A stretch of 64,000 bases of DNA from Ekhidna sp. (GTDB lineage: Bacteria; Bacteroidota; Bacteroidia; Cytophagales; Cyclobacteriaceae). Numbering within the stretch: the stretch's first letter is position 1; the number at the start of each line of letters is the position of its first letter. The DNA lies in NCBI GenBank assembly GCA_014323825.1, contig JACONI010000111.1:1-64000 (forward strand). The letters are read 5' to 3'. Made by a program: the position numbers and the translations under genes. Positions 43,383 through 51,536 of this stretch are shown one piece after another. Below the pieces are notes generated by a model. It saw only the letters and a list, made by a program, of their open reading frames with translations, searched no databases and had not been told where the DNA came from.

Positions 43383-46300
43383 CTACCGCACAAAAATCCT
43401 TCGTGAGGTCTCAAACACTCCATCCTCCGCATTAATTACAACGAATTTAACTTCCTTTATTCCGGGAGTAGTGAATGTATAACTCATAGATCGGCCATTA
43501 GCAACTTCGATGTCATTAACGATCCATTTGTATTCTGCCGGTCCATAGTGATTCAATCCACTTACTGAAAAACTCTTACGCTGTCCAACGTAAACGGTCC
43601 CGGCAGTTACATTAATGGCAGCACTCATCGTGTTCCTTTCGTTTCCGTAATTATACCGATACCGTTTAATGATATTATTATCTTCGTCTCTAATCAAGTG
43701 AAGACGATTTCTATTGTCATATTCATAGGTTATCGTTTCTCCTGTTGGATTCGTAACAGTTTTTACTCCTACTAATGGTTGGTAGGTATAGCTGATAGTC
43801 CGTTTAAGACTTTCCACACCGGGATCAACTGTTTCAGATAGTAAATACCCTTGTGCATCGTATATATAATTAGTAGTAATACCATCCCGAGAGGAAAGAT
43901 TGGAGGATACAAGACCATTTGTGTGATAGGACATAATACTGATATTTTCCAAGTCCGATGAGTTCCATCTTCCCGGCTGACTTAATGACAAACTATAACG
44001 TTTATAAAGCTGTATTTTATTTGAAAAAATTCGATAATCGTTCAATGAAACACTTGAAGTTCTATAGGAGGAATGACTTGGTAGTTTTACCTGATATTCT
44101 GTTACGATAGGTACACCTATCATGTGTCTACCTACCATAGATGACAAAACACTTGATTTAAGCAGTCTTTTTTCAGGAATGAAAGAACTGAAAGGGTAAT
44201 AAATTCGCTGATTAACTGCATGATTTTCTCCACCTGAATTCATTGTTATGACTTGAACAGGTAAGGTTTCATGGTTGTGATTATATATGTAATCTGTTTT
44301 GGTGGTAGTCATTAAAGATACTCCGTCGTTATCATAGCTTTTTGTTACCGAATAATCAAGATAAATGTTGCGTGTAGTAATACTGTAAGTAGGTACTTCA
44401 TAATGAAACTTAATTCTTTTATCCCTACCGAGCCAGTTTTCATGTTCTTCATATTTGAAATAATGAAACGTATGATTTCGAACAGTATAGTCAGGTCTTT
44501 TTTCATGTTCATATTTGTATTCTGTTTCACTCACCTTTTTATTTCCTTCATCATAAATTATCGTTTTCCATTCAATCCCTCTGTCATAGTAGGACTGAGA
44601 AGCCGGAGAAAAAGGATAGTTGTTCTCAACAAAATCGTTATCGGAAAATCGGATGCTTTCATTAATCTTATCAATTATTACATGTTTTTTTTCTTCAATA
44701 ACGAGCGGCCTATCTCTTAAATCCTTAAAGTAGTGATCAACGTAGTTTCTATCAAGGATTGAAGTCTCCCTCACTCTACCATAGCCATTTGACGGCCCGC
44801 TAACCTCCCAAATGTTGGATGCAGGGTATTGTATCAAGGCAAACTGTTTTTTACCAACCCCAACCCCCCCACTTCTCCAGTACTTAAACTTATATCCTAC
44901 ATAAGTCGTAGTTCTCGGTGCCTGATTCTCATCATAATAAGTATAAGATGTACCGCTTACTAAATTTCTATTTTTGTCAAAATGCCTAATCGCACCAATT
45001 CTTACACCGCCGTGATTCGCATGTGATCCATACGTAAATTCTTGGCTACCTCCTGTTGGAAATGTTACTTTGGTTAAAATATTTGCTCTCGCATAACCAT
45101 TAGGACTTTTATTCATACCTTTTGTTATATAACTGGATCTATTACGGTATTCTGCATTCCAAACATACAACCTTGACTGACTGCCCTGATGTGGTCCCCC
45201 ATTATAAAAGCCCCAATGGTCAGTGTAATAAGATCCTCTTGGAGGAAGTTCGTATTTATTCGCTCCTCCGACATGAAGTTCATTATTATCATTAATGTAC
45301 CCGAACTTATAAACTGCCAAACCGTCTTTTACCAAAGAGTTAAGCCTCAGGCGATATCTTTTCTCTCCGAAAGCAAATGTGTTCTTTCCTCCCTTATAAT
45401 AAGAATTTCGTGCATCAAAATAACTCTGATTAAGGTTAGTCGTGCTGACCTCACGATTATTATGATCCTTTAGTTGAACAGATGTCAGCCTCACTCCATC
45501 AGATAAGTCGAACCTTGAGAAATTATATTTAAACTCAACCTTTCCTTTCGGAAATTGAATAACAGAAACGTACTTTGCCGTAATTGTTGATTTAAAATAA
45601 TTGATGTCGTAACGTTTTCGCATGCAATGATTACAATTATCATCTGTTGAGCAACTGACAAGACAACTCTGATAACTATCACCTAATCCTGCCATATAAC
45701 TTCGCTCTTCCTCAATAAGTGTACGCCCTATGTATCTCAGATCTATACCATTACTTTCCGGCTGATTGGCATAGACAATGCGATCTAAGTGCCATGTGGA
45801 AATGAATTGACGCTCATTTTCACGTACATAAGAAGTATTATCCCTATTATCTTTGTAATTGGTAGTGGTAGTTTCTCTCGATGAATATGTTTGACCGAAG
45901 TAATATTTATTCCCATAGATATCTGTGATAATGAAATGAGAATTAAGATCACTATTCTTGACAAATTCAATTTTCAAGTCTGATGAAGGTAGTGCATGGA
46001 ACTTGTCGAAACTAAGCCCTGCCTGACCATTGGTTCTCTTTTGGCAATTATTACTACTACAACGAGCATGGCATGTTTCATGACTATTGCGTTCGCTATA
46101 CCTGCATGGATAATAGCAAGAGTTATAGTCAGATCTATACCTGTTCATACATTGATTGTAAAATGGGTCATCAGTGTATTTTTGGTTTGACCAGGTAACG
46201 TAATCACTACCAAAAATGAACCTCCCACTACCCCCCGGAAATGAGAAATAAAAGAGATCCTTTTCAAAATCATAATATTTAGTATTTTCCCGGAGTTGAC

Positions 46301-46652
46301 TCATCTTATGATACGAAAGAGTTTCTGTAAATCTAGCTTGCTCGTCAGGCTCTCCACGCATCACTCGCGTAATAGCCCCTCCTGCAATAAGCTGCCAGCC
46401 AAGCCCTGCAACACCGGATACTTCGTTTACCCTGATGCCGCCGGCATTGTACTGAAGGGAAACGGGGACAGTTGCACCGTTATTTGCCTGTGCCTCATAC
46501 AACGGAACGGATACGGAAACCACCCCATCGTATAAACTCACAGGTGTATTGATACCCCTTACTAGAGCAGATGCATCCGGTGAGAGTATACTCTGGCTAT
46601 ACACAATAAGGGAATAAATAAAAAAAGCCAGTAGGGATAAATATTTTTTCAT
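43383..46652 (-). CDS. RHS/YD-repeat protein, N-terminal type without toxin domain
   Basis: 1089 residues with signal peptide (LSLLAFFIYSLIVYSQ) and the typical Bacteroidota RHS start (VSLYDGVVSVSVPLYEAQAN, LQYNAGGIRVNEVSGVAGLG, GGAITRVMRGEPDE). A Cys-rich insert lies near residues 160-210 (CMNRYRSDYNSCYYPCRYSE). YD repeats occur only near the end (TYEYDNRNRLHLIRDEDNN), followed by a PKD-like domain (YKWIVNDIEVANGRS) instead of the usual RHS core and toxin tip. Probably secreted or surface exposed; function unknown. Confidence 0.75.
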   Translation of the reverse strand: MKKYLSLLAFFIYSLIVYSQSILSPDASALVRGINTPVSLYDGVVSVSVPLYEAQANNGATVPVSLQYNAGGIRVNEVSGVAGLGWQLIAGGAITRVMRGEPDEQARFTETLSYHKMSQLRENTKYYDFEKDLFYFSFPGGSGRFIFGSDYVTWSNQKYTDDPFYNQCMNRYRSDYNSCYYPCRYSERNSHETCHARCSSNNCQKRTNGQAGLSFDKFHALPSSDLKIEFVKNSDLNSHFIITDIYGNKYYFGQTYSSRETTTTNYKDNRDNTSYVRENERQFISTWHLDRIVYANQPESNGIDLRYIGRTLIEEERSYMAGLGDSYQSCLVSCSTDDNCNHCMRKRYDINYFKSTITAKYVSVIQFPKGKVEFKYNFSRFDLSDGVRLTSVQLKDHNNREVSTTNLNQSYFDARNSYYKGGKNTFAFGEKRYRLRLNSLVKDGLAVYKFGYINDNNELHVGGANKYELPPRGSYYTDHWGFYNGGPHQGSQSRLYVWNAEYRNRSSYITKGMNKSPNGYARANILTKVTFPTGGSQEFTYGSHANHGGVRIGAIRHFDKNRNLVSGTSYTYYDENQAPRTTTYVGYKFKYWRSGGVGVGKKQFALIQYPASNIWEVSGPSNGYGRVRETSILDRNYVDHYFKDLRDRPLVIEEKKHVIIDKINESIRFSDNDFVENNYPFSPASQSYYDRGIEWKTIIYDEGNKKVSETEYKYEHEKRPDYTVRNHTFHYFKYEEHENWLGRDKRIKFHYEVPTYSITTRNIYLDYSVTKSYDNDGVSLMTTTKTDYIYNHNHETLPVQVITMNSGGENHAVNQRIYYPFSSFIPEKRLLKSSVLSSMVGRHMIGVPIVTEYQVKLPSHSSYRTSSVSLNDYRIFSNKIQLYKRYSLSLSQPGRWNSSDLENISIMSYHTNGLVSSNLSSRDGITTNYIYDAQGYLLSETVDPGVESLKRTISYTYQPLVGVKTVTNPTGETITYEYDNRNRLHLIRDEDNNIIKRYRYNYGNERNTMSAAINVTAGTVYVGQRKSFSVSGLNHYGPAEYKWIVNDIEVANGRSMSYTFTTPGIKEVKFVVINAEDGVFETSRRIFVR

Positions 46653-46806
46653 ACTTTTAGAAAAATAAATCTTTTAGGCATTGTTACCCAGATATATTTA
46701 ATTAAATATTTCAATTTAATTTTTTAGTTGGTCTGATCGTTTTAAAATTAGTTATTCATGATTTAAGAATTGTGTATAAAGGTATATGTATGAGCTATAA
46801 GCTTTT

Positions 46807-48102
46807 TTACTTTTTAGATTCCAGCTTTTCTAATCTTGATTGTAATTCAAGAAGTTTTTTGTTTAGTGATTCCAATTCCTTAATTTTTTTCTCCTGAGAA
46901 ATTGTATATAAAGTTAATTCTTCTATTTTTTGAAGTAATTGTATTTGAAAGGTTCCTATATTTATTCCTTTTTTTTCCATTTCCTCGGCAGAAGCAATTT
47001 CCGGTAAATGTTTCTTTTCTTTTATATAATCTTCAATAGATTCAATCGTTGGTAAATTATAATCATTTTCAAATACAAAATCAGCAGTTGGCGTAAGACT
47101 AATCCTTATTTCTTTTGTTTCTAATTTACCATATATGGCAACATTTCCATTATCTGCAAAAACAACATTTGGGTCACCAGAATCACCATGTCTAAAATAT
47201 AAATCTTTATTTGTGTTTGTATAAGAATGATAAATAGACCATCCTGAATAGTTATAAGCTGATCCTCCGGTTATCTCAATTTTTGCTACCCCGGAATACT
47301 GGTGAGTATGAAGTTTAAGTTGAGAAGTTCCGCTAAATTTATAGACTTCCAAATTTGTAATACGTAATTTTCCATTCACATCTAATTTGGTATCATTATC
47401 AGGGTTTTTTCCAATACCTATATTGCCGGTGTTTAAATTCATCATCATACTATGATCATAACCGTTTTCGGTTCTATCTTTATCATATCCCAAAAATCCA
47501 AAATAATCACCTAAACCACCTAAGGTAATAGTGTGCCCGCCAGCTGTTTTTTGCCTTATCAAAGGATGGTAAGAAACATAGGATTGTTGTGTATTAGATG
47601 TTATGCCTCCAGTTCCTGTCTTACCTGTTAGCCAAGAACCTCCGGGAGTTGTGATTTGCATGTTTCCTGTTACTTTTATATTTCCTGCTCTTACGTTCCA
47701 TGCTTTTACATTCCCATTCACGTCTAATTTGGTATCATTATCAGGGTTTTTTCCAATACCTATATTGCCGGTGTTTAAATTCATCATCATACTATGATCA
47801 TAACCGTTTTCGGTTCTATCTTTATTATATCCTAAAAATCCAAAATAATCACCTAAACCACTTAAGGTAATAGTGTGCCCGCCAGCTGTTTTTTGCCTTA
47901 TCAAAGGATGGTAAGAAACATAGGATTGTTGTGTATTAGATGTTATGCCTCCGGTTCCTGTCTTACCTGTTAGCCAAGAACCTCCGGGAGTTGTAATTTG
48001 TATGTTTCCTGTTAATTTTACATTCTTGATTACAGTTTCATCTTGAGCTTTTATTCTAAAAGTAATTCCTAGAATTATAACTGATAATAGTATGGGTTTC
48101 AT
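46807..48102 (-). CDS. tail-fibre-like repeat protein with Bacteroidota-specific C-terminal coiled coil
   Basis: 431 residues with a signal peptide (ILLSVIILGITFRIKAQ). Two near-identical blocks follow (GNIQITTPGGSWLTGKTGTG...GLGDYFGFLGYNKDRTENGY...NTGNIGIGKNPDNDTKLDVN). The C-terminal ADFVFENDYNLPTIESIEDY then KHLPEIASAEEMEKKGIN and a coiled coil is a module seen at the end of many Bacteroidota surface and tail-fibre-like proteins. It lies upstream of the RHS-type gene on the same strand. Confidence 0.75.
   Translation of the reverse strand: MKPILLSVIILGITFRIKAQDETVIKNVKLTGNIQITTPGGSWLTGKTGTGGITSNTQQSYVSYHPLIRQKTAGGHTITLSGLGDYFGFLGYNKDRTENGYDHSMMMNLNTGNIGIGKNPDNDTKLDVNGNVKAWNVRAGNIKVTGNMQITTPGGSWLTGKTGTGGITSNTQQSYVSYHPLIRQKTAGGHTITLGGLGDYFGFLGYDKDRTENGYDHSMMMNLNTGNIGIGKNPDNDTKLDVNGKLRITNLEVYKFSGTSQLKLHTHQYSGVAKIEITGGSAYNYSGWSIYHSYTNTNKDLYFRHGDSGDPNVVFADNGNVAIYGKLETKEIRISLTPTADFVFENDYNLPTIESIEDYIKEKKHLPEIASAEEMEKKGINIGTFQIQLLQKIEELTLYTISQEKKIKELESLNKKLLELQSRLEKLESKK
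47373..47680 (-). repeat. direct repeat, distal copy, within the tail-fibre-like gene
   Basis: About 300 bases that recur 343 bases further along at 47714-48020 with only a few differences (for example TTATCATATCCC versus TTATTATATCCT). Both copies stay in frame, so the protein carries a recent tandem domain duplication. Confidence 0.8.
47714..48020 (-). repeat. direct repeat, proximal copy
   Basis: Second copy of the block at 47373-47680, coding for the first of the two domains of the tail-fibre-like protein. Confidence 0.8.
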
Positions 48103-48351
48103 CGCTTTATTATTTAATAGATATACTGATAATTGTCTTAATATTTTTAAAAATTGCTTGTAACGATCTCGGCTGTATAAGTAGTTGTATGGGTTAGCAT
48201 TTAACTTTGCAAGTATATACTAAACCGAAAATCCACGAGGATTCTCAGAAGAATATTATTTAGGTAACAATGCCCTAAGAAACCAACAAAATCATAATAA
48301 AGCGTAGATACAATCTATGCTTAGTGGGTTATGTCCCATAAAAAAGCTCCG

Positions 48352-48612
48352 TTATCGCGAGGCTTCTTCATATTCTTCAAGTTTTGCTATTGGAGATTTT
48401 AACTCCTGCTCTAATTTTTCATCTCCATAATAATTCGGAGCTTCCTTTCTCCATTCTTTGTTAGGCTCATAAAAATCTAAAATGTAAGCGATATCAGTTA
48501 AGACATCATTTAAAGATTCATCCTGAATCGTTTCATCATCCCAAATTATGTTCTGAGCCTTTTGAATATATGACACCCTTTCTTCTCCATTTGAAGATTG
48601 AGCTTTAGCCAA
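48352..48612 (-). CDS. small acidic protein, possible immunity protein
   Basis: 86 residues, acidic, no membrane segment (WDDETIQDESLNDVLTDIAY). I do not recognise the family. It lies 33 bases after an orphan C-terminal fragment on the same strand, the order usual for toxin then immunity gene. A hairpin with GTGGGTTATGTCCCAT lies beyond its stop. Confidence 0.45.
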   Translation of the reverse strand: MAKAQSSNGEERVSYIQKAQNIIWDDETIQDESLNDVLTDIAYILDFYEPNKEWRKEAPNYYGDEKLEQELKSPIAKLEEYEEASR

Positions 48613-48645
48613 TAAACCTTATGATATCCTGAACAACATAGTAGT

Positions 48646-48861
48646 CTATTTAATTGGTATTATTCTCGGCTTTATCAAGTTCTTACTACTCCTAAGAACA
48701 GTTGTTATTTCGCCAGTCAAAGGATTAGTACCAACTAATAAGCTCTTACCACTACCAAAACCGTTTGGAAGAATGTAGTTTAATGATTCAGTACAGTTTC
48801 TATGCTTAATCAACTTTTGATTTCTTGTATTTCTATAAGTTGAAAAAAGTTTGAAATTATT
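48646..48861 (-). pseudogene. orphan C-terminal coding fragment, possible toxin-tip remnant
   Basis: An open frame without ATG reads KLFSTYRNTRNQKLIKHRN then SLNYILPNGFGSGKSLLVGT and NPLTGEITTVLRSSKN, ending at TAG 48646. Its composition is protein-like, it has no start, and it is followed by a small acidic gene. It may be a displaced toxin tip; no family is identified. Confidence 0.4.
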
Positions 48862-48945
48862 TTACGTCAACTTTAAAGCATAAATGTAAACTTATATTCT
48901 CAATTATACCAACAACTATCGTTTTTATTTGGAACTATAATTGAC

Positions 48946-48953
48946 TATCTTTG
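48946..48953 (+). promoter_or_regulatory. -7 element before the XRE gene
   Basis: TATCTTTG, a perfect TAnnTTTG, 39 bases before the XRE ATG. TTTG at 48928 is only 14 bases away, shorter than usual, so the -33 element is uncertain. Confidence 0.5.
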
Positions 48954-48992
48954 TGATTTATAGTAAAATTAAATACTCAAAAGTGCTTTATT

Positions 48993-49319
48993 ATGGATTT
49001 GGGAAGCAGAATAACCGAATTAAGGAAGACAAAAAACTGGTCGCAAAGCCAGTTGGCTAAAAATATTGAAGTCTCTCGTGAGATTGTGGGAAGATATGAA
49101 CGTAATGATGCTGTCCCATCAATTGAAGTAGCTAAACGATTAGCTAACGCATTAGATGTGTCTTTGGATTATCTTGTAGGTAATGCAGAAAAAAAACTGG
49201 ACAAGACCACGAGAAAAAAAATACAGGAAATTAATAAATTGGATGCGGACGATAAAAAAATGGTTTATACTTTTTTAGACGCATTCATTACAAAAAATAA
49301 ATTGCAAGGTGTATTATGA
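48993..49319 (+). CDS. XRE-family (Cro/CI-type) transcriptional regulator
   Basis: 108 residues; N-terminal HTH_3 domain (ITELRKTKNWSQSQLAKNIE, SREIVGRYERNDAVPSIEVA, LDVSLDYLVG) followed by a helical dimerisation tail (DKKMVYTFLDAFITKNK). Its stop overlaps the next start by 4 bases, forming a three-gene operon with an antitoxin-like and a RelE-like gene, so it likely autoregulates that unit. Confidence 0.9.
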   Translation: MDLGSRITELRKTKNWSQSQLAKNIEVSREIVGRYERNDAVPSIEVAKRLANALDVSLDYLVGNAEKKLDKTTRKKIQEINKLDADDKKMVYTFLDAFITKNKLQGVL

Positions 49320-49528
49320 AAGTAATATTAGACATACAAGATAACAGAGCTCCGTTCTTTATGGAATTAGTCAAAAGTTTTGATTTTATTGATATTCTTA
49401 AAGAAATCAAGAACAAAGAAAAGAGCAAGACAATTCAAAATTTAGCCGAGGCCTTTAATGATGTAAAACTTTACGAGGAGGGTAAAAAACAATTAAAATC
49501 AGCTGAAGATTTACTCAATGAGCTTTGA
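49316..49528 (+). CDS. antitoxin-like small protein of the RelE unit
   Basis: 70 residues with an N-terminal strand (MKVILDIQDNRAPFFMELVK) and a helical, charged C-terminus. The family is recognised only by place: it overlaps the XRE gene by 4 bases and the RelE-like gene by 11. The layout matches antitoxins with a C-terminal toxin-binding helix. Confidence 0.65.
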   Translation: MKVILDIQDNRAPFFMELVKSFDFIDILKEIKNKEKSKTIQNLAEAFNDVKLYEEGKKQLKSAEDLLNEL

Positions 49529-49850
49529 TATTATTGCTACTGATCCGTTTAAACGTAAACTCAAAAAACTTTCAAAAAAATACCGGTCTTTAAAATCTGA
49601 CCTGCTTCCTGTAATTGAAGAACTTGCCGAAAATCCCAAACTCGGAACACCTCTTGGTAAGGAATGTTATAAAATACGTGTTGCTATTTCTTCCAAAGGA
49701 AAAGGTAAATCTGGTGGTGCAAGGATTATAACTTACGTTCGTATTCTCAAAGAAACCGTTTTTCTTATCTATATCTACGACAAATCCGAGCAATCAACCA
49801 TTTCTAATAAAGAACTCAAATTGCTTATTGAGTTACTCGCGGAAGATTAA
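49518..49850 (+). CDS. RelE/ParE-family toxin
   Basis: 110 residues with the RelE fold order: helices FKRKLKKLSKKYRSLKSDLL, the strand LGKECYKIRVAISSKGKGKS, then GGARIITYVRILKETVFLIY and IYDKSEQSTIS. The longer middle loop is typical of the RelE-like subfamily with GKGKSGGAR. Expected to be a translation-dependent mRNA endonuclease. Confidence 0.85.
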   Translation: MSFDIIATDPFKRKLKKLSKKYRSLKSDLLPVIEELAENPKLGTPLGKECYKIRVAISSKGKGKSGGARIITYVRILKETVFLIYIYDKSEQSTISNKELKLLIELLAED

Positions 49851-49876
49851 AAAAGCCCTGCATTGCTGCAAGACTT
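49850..49876 (+). terminator. terminator of the XRE-antitoxin-RelE unit
   Basis: AAGCCCTGCA / TGCAAGACTT flank TTGC; an imperfect copy of the hairpins at 56691 and 59194. Confidence 0.55.
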
Positions 49877-49904
49877 ATCAATTAAGTTTCTTTGATTTGT
49901 TCTC

Positions 49905-50186
49905 TTAATAATCTAATAACTTTTTAAGAGATGATTTTGCCCTATTAATTAATTCAATTTCATCTATATCGTCATCATCTCTTAACTCCGGATCACTACA
50001 ATAAGCATCAACGTCAGTAAACAATTCAGATATTATATCTGAGACAACATCTTCTAACACCTTCCCAGTATCTCGAAACTCCCGAAAAAGAGAAATATAG
50101 TCTTTCTCAAACTGGTCAGCTGATATTTCTTTATTTACAAATTGAAATATTAATTTTCTATACGTGTTAATGTTTAATGTTTTCAT
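49905..50186 (-). CDS. colicin-D-type immunity protein
   Basis: Start chosen at ATG 50186 (MKTLNINTYRKLIFQFVNKE), 93 residues, all-helical and acidic, with ISADQFEKDYISLFREFRDT and DAYCSDPELRDDDDIDEIEL, as in the colicin immunity family that blocks tRNase toxins. It begins one base after the stop of the colicin-D-like toxin frame, so the pair is coupled. Confidence 0.75.
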   Translation of the reverse strand: MKTLNINTYRKLIFQFVNKEISADQFEKDYISLFREFRDTGKVLEDVVSDIISELFTDVDAYCSDPELRDDDDIDEIELINRAKSSLKKLLDY

Positions 50187-50187
50187 A

Positions 50188-50609
50188 TTATTTAAGACCT
50201 CCATGTGTTAAAACGTGATTAAGTTGACGTGGATCAAGTTTCCAACCGCTCCAAAACTGACCGCTTGGATGTGATATTACATTTAACCCAGTTTTAGGAT
50301 TCAGATAGTGAATCGCAGGTTGGTTTTTATACGTTCTATGAATGATTTTTATACCTGAAGAATTTATATGCTGGTTAATTGCTGAACTAAATCTACTTGC
50401 GGCAGCTTTATTCCAATTGCCAGTTATTCCAAAATCAGCAGCATGTTTTAGATATTTCTTTTGTAACTGCTTAGTATAGTCATATTTAAAATACGACTAC
50501 TCCCCCTAGCGGCATCCCTTACACTTACGCCACTTTTTTCGACTGCAAAAGTTTCCGTGCTTGCCATCAGCAAGAACATTCCCAAAACGATATACAGCCA
50601 TTTTTTCAT
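50188..50609 (-). pseudogene. secreted colicin-D-like tRNase toxin, split by a frameshift
   Basis: ATG 50609 begins a signal peptide (MKKWLYIVLGMFLLMASTET then FA) and VEKSGVSVRDAARGSSR. That frame ends at 50448. One frame over, from 50496 to 50188, lies a colicin-D-like domain: KQLQKKYLKHAADFGITGNW, FSSAINQHINSSGIKII, IHYLNPKTGLNVISHPSGQF. One added T in the TTTT run (complement of 50488-50491) would join them as SSRIFKYDYTKQLQ. The domain has no start of its own. Colicin D cleaves tRNA-Arg in the anticodon loop; the same activity here is inferred. Confidence 0.7.
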
Positions 50610-50751
50610 GCCCACAAGATACGGATTACCTCACTTTTTTTCTTCATTTGAACCGTTTCATTTGAAGATAAAAACACACCAACTCATATTATTTTTCCAA
50701 AAGAAAAAAGGAAAAAAAAGAAAGCCCTCCATCCAGTGGAAGGATGCAAAA

Positions 50752-50799
50752 AAGCAAGGGCTTAAGCGATAGCGGAGTGCATTTTACCCTTGCTTTTTT
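50752..50799 (+). terminator. strong hairpin with U run
   Basis: AAGCAAGGG (50752-50760) pairs with CCCTTGCTT (50787-50795), followed by TTTT. The loop contains AGCGGAGTGCA. No plus-strand gene ends here, so it may close a non-coding RNA or insulate the element. Confidence 0.55.
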
Positions 50800-51065
50800 G
50801 TCAGCCTGGAACTTATACTTGCTGCCTTTTTTATTCTTTGGATGAATAGCACTGAACTTTCATTTTAACGGATTCCTGCGGGATGGATAATGTGCGTAAA
50901 CACAGGAAAAACAGCCTTGAGCTAATCGGCTGGATACTGACTGTGGAGCGCAGCGTAATAGGCAGTAGACAAGCATCGCGAGCCGTCCTGCGAGTGGAGC
51001 AAGGGTGGTGCAAAGGAAGTGTGAGGAACGAACACGTTTTGCAGCTATGTGTGTAGTGGAACGCA

Positions 51066-51098
51066 GCTTTTTTGTAAATTTTTTTATTACAAAAAAGC
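51066..51098. repeat. perfect 12-bp inverted repeat
   Basis: GCTTTTTTGTAA and TTACAAAAAAGC around a 9-base AT spacer. Confidence 0.8.
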
Positions 51099-51210
51099 GG
51101 AGTGCAACGGAACTTACACAAGGCTTACCTACCTGCCGGAGGCAATCAATTAAATCAAGCCGCAGCCCGCAGCGACCCGCAGGCGAGCAAAAACACGGGC
51201 AGCCGGTGGA

Positions 51211-51259
51211 TTTTTTGCGGCCTGAGCTTTAGCGTGCCTATAGGACAGGCGGCAAAAAA
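51211..51259. repeat. 14-bp inverted repeat with one mismatch
   Basis: TTTTTTGCGGCCTG (51211-51224) and CAGGCGGCAAAAAA (51246-51259). Confidence 0.7.
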
Positions 51260-51449
51260 GACAGAGTAGGCTGCCACGAGGAAGAGGGAGGAACTGCAAA
51301 AGACATGACAGCATGCAAGGTACGAGCACCCGCAGGGCGAACGGCTCTTTTTTATTCATTTGAAAGAAAAACATTCCATAAAAAAGTGCCGTGAGTGCTG
51401 GCGTGGCTTTTTGCGGATGACCGATGACGAATACCGCTTTTCCTAGATT

Positions 51450-51482
51450 AGTTGGATTGCCCCTCGATGGGGCTTTCCAACT
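51450..51482. repeat. 33-base palindrome beside the recombinase genes
   Basis: AGTTGGATTGCCCC, TCGAT, GGGGCTTTCCAACT: two 14-base arms that match except for the TT pair, around a 5-base centre. It lies 55 bases from the stop of the divergent tyrosine recombinase. It could be a recombination core site or a terminator; read on the minus strand it has no long U run. Confidence 0.6.
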
Positions 51483-51536
51483 AAAACTATACGTCCAGGA
51501 GGGAAGATTCGTGCGGTGGGATATGCGCCATACAGA

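Larger units (their letters stand above)
50610..51536. other. non-coding, structured and locally GC-rich region
   Basis: 927 bases without a convincing gene between the toxin/immunity pair and the recombinases. It contains strong inverted repeats (50752-50799, 51066-51098, 51211-51259, 51450-51482) and four scattered copies of a motif like GGAGTGCA/GGAACGCAGC/GGAGCGCAGC. From about 50880 to 51330 the base composition is clearly richer in G and C than its surroundings. Such stretches can hold recombination or transfer sites; the function is not shown. Confidence 0.5.

Noticed and set aside
51150-51374. Minus-strand 74-residue frame in the GC-rich region
   Set aside because: No homology-like composition; it overlaps strong inverted repeats, as do the other frames there.
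51450-51482. Integron attI or attC site
   Set aside because: The recombinases lack integron-integrase features that I could recognise and no cassette array is present.
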